A DNA stretch of 64,000 nt, from the NCBI GenBank assembly GCA_015680685.1, contig MNCI01023875.1:201058-265057 (forward strand), read 5' to 3'. Shown here in pieces: positions 60,190-64,000 of the stretch. How positions within the stretch are numbered: the stretch's first letter is position 1; the number at the start of each line of letters is the position of its first letter. The notes beneath the pieces are model-generated. The model made no database searches, was not told where the DNA came from, and saw only the letters and a list, made by a program, of their open reading frames with translations. A program made the position numbers and the translations under genes. Origin of the DNA: Gnetum montanum (Eukaryota > Streptophyta > Gnetopsida > Gnetales > Gnetaceae).

Positions 60190-61151
60190 TGATGAGACGT
60201 GGTATCGCATGCACCGTGATATTGCGTACGCGATATCACAGCCGTCGCGATATCGTGTCATCCCCTGCGATTGGTCTGCTTCCAAATCTATAATACGAGG
60301 TAGCACTCCTCTCATTTCTCATCCTAGGCTAGAAGTAGCGAAGCTCTGGTAGTTTAATCATTTCAGAAATAGAATTTTTCCATGTGCCCGTAGTAGGAGT
60401 CCCCAAGTGAATGGATCTTTATTCGAGTAGCTTTGTACCTGAACACAAGTTGTGTACGACAATAAAGACGAGCTTTGTGGATAAACCTTATAGTGCATGG
60501 AATAGGTTTATTATTTGTTATTTCTTACATGTCATTTATTACATGCATTAGCGCAACATGATTATGACTTGGTTACGAGCATTGACAAATGTGTATGGCT
60601 AACCAAGGAATCGGCTACTCATCGCTATTATATTCTCTCACCCTTGTCTCCTAGAACACGAGATGAGTATGACTTGATTACGAGCATCTACGGATGTGTG
60701 TGGCTAGTCAAGGAATCAGCTGCTGATCACGCTTAGGCTAGTTAGGTGCCTCAATATGACCACTTTAAGCACGTGTGTTACATGTGGTAATCCCAGTAAT
60801 GATTAGCGTTTGGTAGCCATTGTTACATAGTTCAAGGTGTGTACGGTAAGTGGCAATGGATGCTGATGCTAGTTAATTTAGACTTAGGACATTAGTTAGA
60901 GTTAGCTTGTTTCTCAACCCTTCGCTCTTAGTATAGAAGACATAAAACTATAAAAGACCATAAAAATCATATACCTCGGACTTACTTAACCATACACCGT
61001 GACAACAACAAGTAAGTCTAGGAGGACAACGAATGATTAACCCCAAGTGTTCCATGGGGTGTTTAGGCATTTAGTCTACGGAGTTCGACCGGATCGCACG
61101 TGCTACACTCGTTTCGTATGTTTGAGTGTAGGGGTACCTCGCCACTCTTCA
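60190..61151 (+). mobile_element. G2 5' LTR
   Basis: 962 bp, TGATGAG to CACTCTTCA (one mismatch to the CTCATCA end). Words centred on GATATC/GATATT at 60190-60262, then a decayed TATA box (CTATAATACGAGG) near 60288. Same family as the N1 LTR in opposite orientation at 15152-16099. Confidence 0.88.
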
Positions 61152-61152
61152 T

Positions 61153-61170
61153 TGGTGCCGTTGTCAGGGA
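61153..61170 (+). other. G2 primer-binding site
   Basis: TGGTGCCGTTGTCAGGGA versus TGGCGCCGTTGCCGGGGA: three transitions. Confidence 0.8.
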
Positions 61171-61382
61171 CTAAGTGTTTGTGCGCTGAATAGAACATAA
61201 GGGATATCACTCACATCATTGTGAGCCTTAACGAACCTTCAGGTTAATCAGATAAAAATTTATATAATGGTGAAATTTGCACACCAATAAAAATTCCATC
61301 TTCTCACAAGAGCAACTCACCACCTAACGACCACACAAGAGACAGTCGGCAACATAAAAAACATAACCAAAATTAGCCAAGT

Positions 61383-63770
61383 CCTAAACAATACAAGATA
61401 GTTTATACTCATCTTGATGAGTATATTTTGGATTCTACTTTTATTCTCCATCAAGACGAATAGCTACGATGGAGAGATTTGCAAGGTAACTTCATGTTAC
61501 CCCCAGATCGATCAGTCTCTTGCATGCTTTTATGTGCCTTGGCACAGATTGACATGTAAGAACATTTGGCTAAATACGTTGCAGAAGATTTTGACATGAG
61601 GGATTATTATCCCATAGATGCCCAAGGTATGAGGGACTTAAGGTAGGAGAGCCAACATACATTGTCGAAGGGCAAGGTCCCGCACATCCTTAGTGAAATA
61701 GGAGACGAGGAACCCTTTATCATGGGTTCTTTAGCAAAAGATGTTTCCCCTCCTAACGATGGTGAGGAGGTTAAGTATCAAAACCTACGATCAACGATAC
61801 ATATCCCTGGTTCTGATGCCCGTGAGCACCAACTGTTCACAGAGGGAACAACCACTCATGCTAAGGATGAACACTTTGATCGTCACAACGATCAGGGCCG
61901 TAGCAGCCGAAGAGAAGGCAAGAAACATTGTCATGGTGATGGTTCCCCTTCTTCTTCCCCTTCTTCACATCACTCATCCTCTCCTTCCACATTTGGGTGC
62001 ATCCACCATGAACATAAAGGTGAGGATAAAAGTAAAAAGGATGAAAAATCTTGACAGGAAAGTCGAAAGAGAGGACAAGGGAAAGGACGTAGGGAGAGTA
62101 GGGAACAACGTAGACATCACAAGCTTCATGAAAGAGATGATCATGATGAACCCCTACTCGCAACTCGAAGTATGCTTGACATAATGGAGATAGTTAGGAT
62201 TCCCACAAGGCATTTAAAGAATAGCCGGATCAAGCATTTGGACATAAATAATATCCCATGGTTTGAAGGGGGATATAATGCTGATCCACAAAATCATTTA
62301 CAGGCATTCCACGATGCCTGTGCCTTGCAGAATAGAGAAAATATGTGACAAAAACTTAAGTTATTCCCAAGGACACTCACCAAAGAAGCAGAGAGCTGGT
62401 ACCGGTCTTTAGAGCCGAAAACCATCAGGAGGTGGAGTATGATGTTAGAACTGTTTAACGATAAGTATCAAACGTACTCCAGAGTGTCCAATTTGGGTAA
62501 GTAGATCCAAGGATGGAAGCAAGGTACACACGAACCCTTGGATGCTGCCATGGCCCGCTATTACAAATTATTACATCATTGCCCAGGCCATGGGTACGCT
62601 CAGCGGGATCAACTTTGCTACATCGTGGATGGGCTAAGGAATGAAACTAGAAAAACCCTTGGGACTTATGCCCAAGGGAGACTCTCACAACTTAGAGCAC
62701 ATGAAGTACGTAGCTTGTTGGAGCAAGTAGCAAATGAAGAGGGTGAGCTACACAAAAGGAAAAGTGTGGAACAATATAACCATGATCCCTTCCATCAAAA
62801 TAAGGGAGTGAAATTTTGTGATGAAGAGGATGAGTCACCAATTGAAGAATTGATGAATTGGAAAAATTTTCCGATCCAAAAATTAAAAACTGAGGTATTG
62901 GCCAAAGTAGACCAAATGTGGGATTCCTTAGACTCAAGAATTGAAATAGTCTTGAAAATTGTAGAAGAGTCCAAGGTAGAACAAAGTAGTGACAAAGTAA
63001 GAAAAAGTGGAGAGATTTAGGCCCTACACATAACAAGGGTAAGGGAAAAATCACTAACTCCGATGTGGCTGAGGATTTTGATTTAGATGATGACGGTGGA
63101 TGTGAGATCTGCCATTATGACCATCCTAAGATATGTTGCCCCATTATCTCACATGTACAGGAGTCTGGGGTGTATGCACTTAATCCAAGACTCAACCAAT
63201 GGCAAACACCTCGTAGGTTACCTTATCCACAAGGTAACCCAAGGTAGTTCCACCAACCCTTAATGTATTATCCAAATGGAACTCCACCACAGCCCATCGG
63301 ACAGTATTAGCAGTGGCAATACCCACAGTCATGGGGGATGCCACTGCTAACACAATAGTACCCTTACCGGCAGCTTGACCCTTATGGATACTATGTGTAG
63401 TAGCTGATTTCTCCAAGTGACTCTATGAGTCACTCAACCCCCAACCATCACTACCAAGTTCGGGAGTACTTCAAAAGGACTCCTTCTCCTCCGAGAGACA
63501 TCTCACACTCGTTCCATCCTCCTAATCCGTCCGCACCTCTTCCATCACAAGTAGTTCCCATAACACCTCTTGCTCCAACAATGCAAGGGGAACTTCCTCC
63601 TCAACCGTAGCAACATCATGCTGCGAGAGATGTAAATATCTAACCTGCTGCTAGTTCTGACAACTGTAAAAAGAAAAGACCTTACTTCAGAACCAAAAGC
63701 CTAGATAAACTCTCGCAACAACAAGCGGTTGAGGCCATGAACACTCCTCCACCATCTAACACTTCAGAGC
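61383..63770 (+). pseudogene. G2 gag
   Basis: Athila/Tat-type capsid protein. N terminus at about 61383 (YTHLDEYILDSTFILHQDE), then MLPPDRSVSCMLLCALAQ; a long charged segment with GRSSRREGKK and Ser/His runs (61870-62050); the gag domain with YRSLEPKTIRRWSMMLELF and EPLDAAMARYYKLLHHC (62390-62580); QLRAHEVRSLLEQVANEEGE; a CEICHYDHPKICC zinc-knuckle-like motif near 63100; a Pro-rich tail. The frame is continuous from about 61383 to 62995 apart from stops (for example TGA 62052, TAG 62502), then one base is missing near 62997 relative to G1. Confidence 0.84.
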
Positions 63771-64000
63771 ACCCTTCAGTCCAACAGAGCGTAACACATA
63801 CCGTAACTGACTGGATCAAGGTGGTTCACCTTCCTAGGAAACTAACTGACCCTAGGAGTCCCTTAATCTATTTGCAGATCATCGGAAATAAACCACATAG
63901 GGCTTTTCTTGACTTAGGTTCCAGAGTCAACTTAATTTCATAAGAGATGTATCACGCCTGGAACCTACCCCAACTTAAGAAGAGCAACATTCAACTAGAG
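63771..64000 (+). pseudogene. G2 aspartic protease, cut by window edge
   Basis: Linker then RSPLIYLQIIGNKPHRAF, active-site region LDLGSRVNLIS (about 63920) and MYHAWNLPQLKKSNIQLE to the edge. Strong match to the O1 protease at 27940. A stop (TAA at about 63942) follows VNLIS. Pol lies beyond the window. Confidence 0.8.

Noticed and set aside
61741-62184. 147-codon plus-strand ORF
   Set aside because: Alternative frame of the G2 gag; the gag frame has domain matches and G1 homology.

Overview
This 64 kb window looks like intergenic DNA from a seed plant with a large, repeat-dominated genome; a gymnosperm is my best guess, from repeat style only. I found no intact protein-coding gene, rRNA or tRNA gene, or CRISPR array. 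Two decayed fragments of ordinary plant genes lie at the left edge. Almost everything else I can assign is a retrotransposon relic, mostly long Ty3/gypsy elements related to the Tat/Athila branch, plus a Ty1/copia element, a nearly complete LINE and probable SINE copies. Most nonsense codons are explained by C-to-T or G-to-A transitions, as expected of old methylated repeats.

Layout. 1-0.7 kb: an amino acid permease fragment (minus) beside an RNA polymerase II subunit 3 fragment (plus). 1.6-4.8 kb: a coiled-coil accessory ORF relic (minus), then Tat-type RNase H and integrase (plus). 7.0-8.2 kb: a 605-bp tandem duplication. 10.3-14 kb: a gypsy LTR with primer-binding site, then a copia LTR with gag. 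15.0-28.5 kb: a minus-strand gypsy element (O1) whose 3' LTR is split by a nested element (N1, 5-bp target duplication). 28.5-33.6 kb: a minus-strand element (F) with a large LTR carrying a hairpin tandem array. 33.6-40.3 kb: a plus-strand element (P1) with protease, spacer, accessory ORF and 3' LTR. 40.4-41.2 kb: SINE-like repeats. 42.07-47.99 kb: a LINE with a perfect 16-bp target-site duplication. 48-57.5 kb: mostly unassigned AT-rich DNA. 57.6-64 kb: two plus-strand gypsy copies (G1, G2), G2 apparently inserted in the gag of G1 and running off the right edge.

Three signals stand out. First, an accessory ORF between integrase and the 3' LTR (the env position) occurs in three copies; it joins an N-terminal globular domain to a long coiled coil. 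A related domain appears to be attached to the C terminus of the LINE ORF2. Second, several LTRs carry, just upstream of the TATA box, an array of short self-complementary words private to that element. Third, in O1 and P1 a copy of the element's own word array plus a TATA-like site lies inside the element just upstream of the accessory ORF, suggesting an internal promoter.

All family assignments come from reading translations by eye without database searches. Edges of old elements are approximate unless a target duplication, terminal repeat or primer-binding site fixes them.
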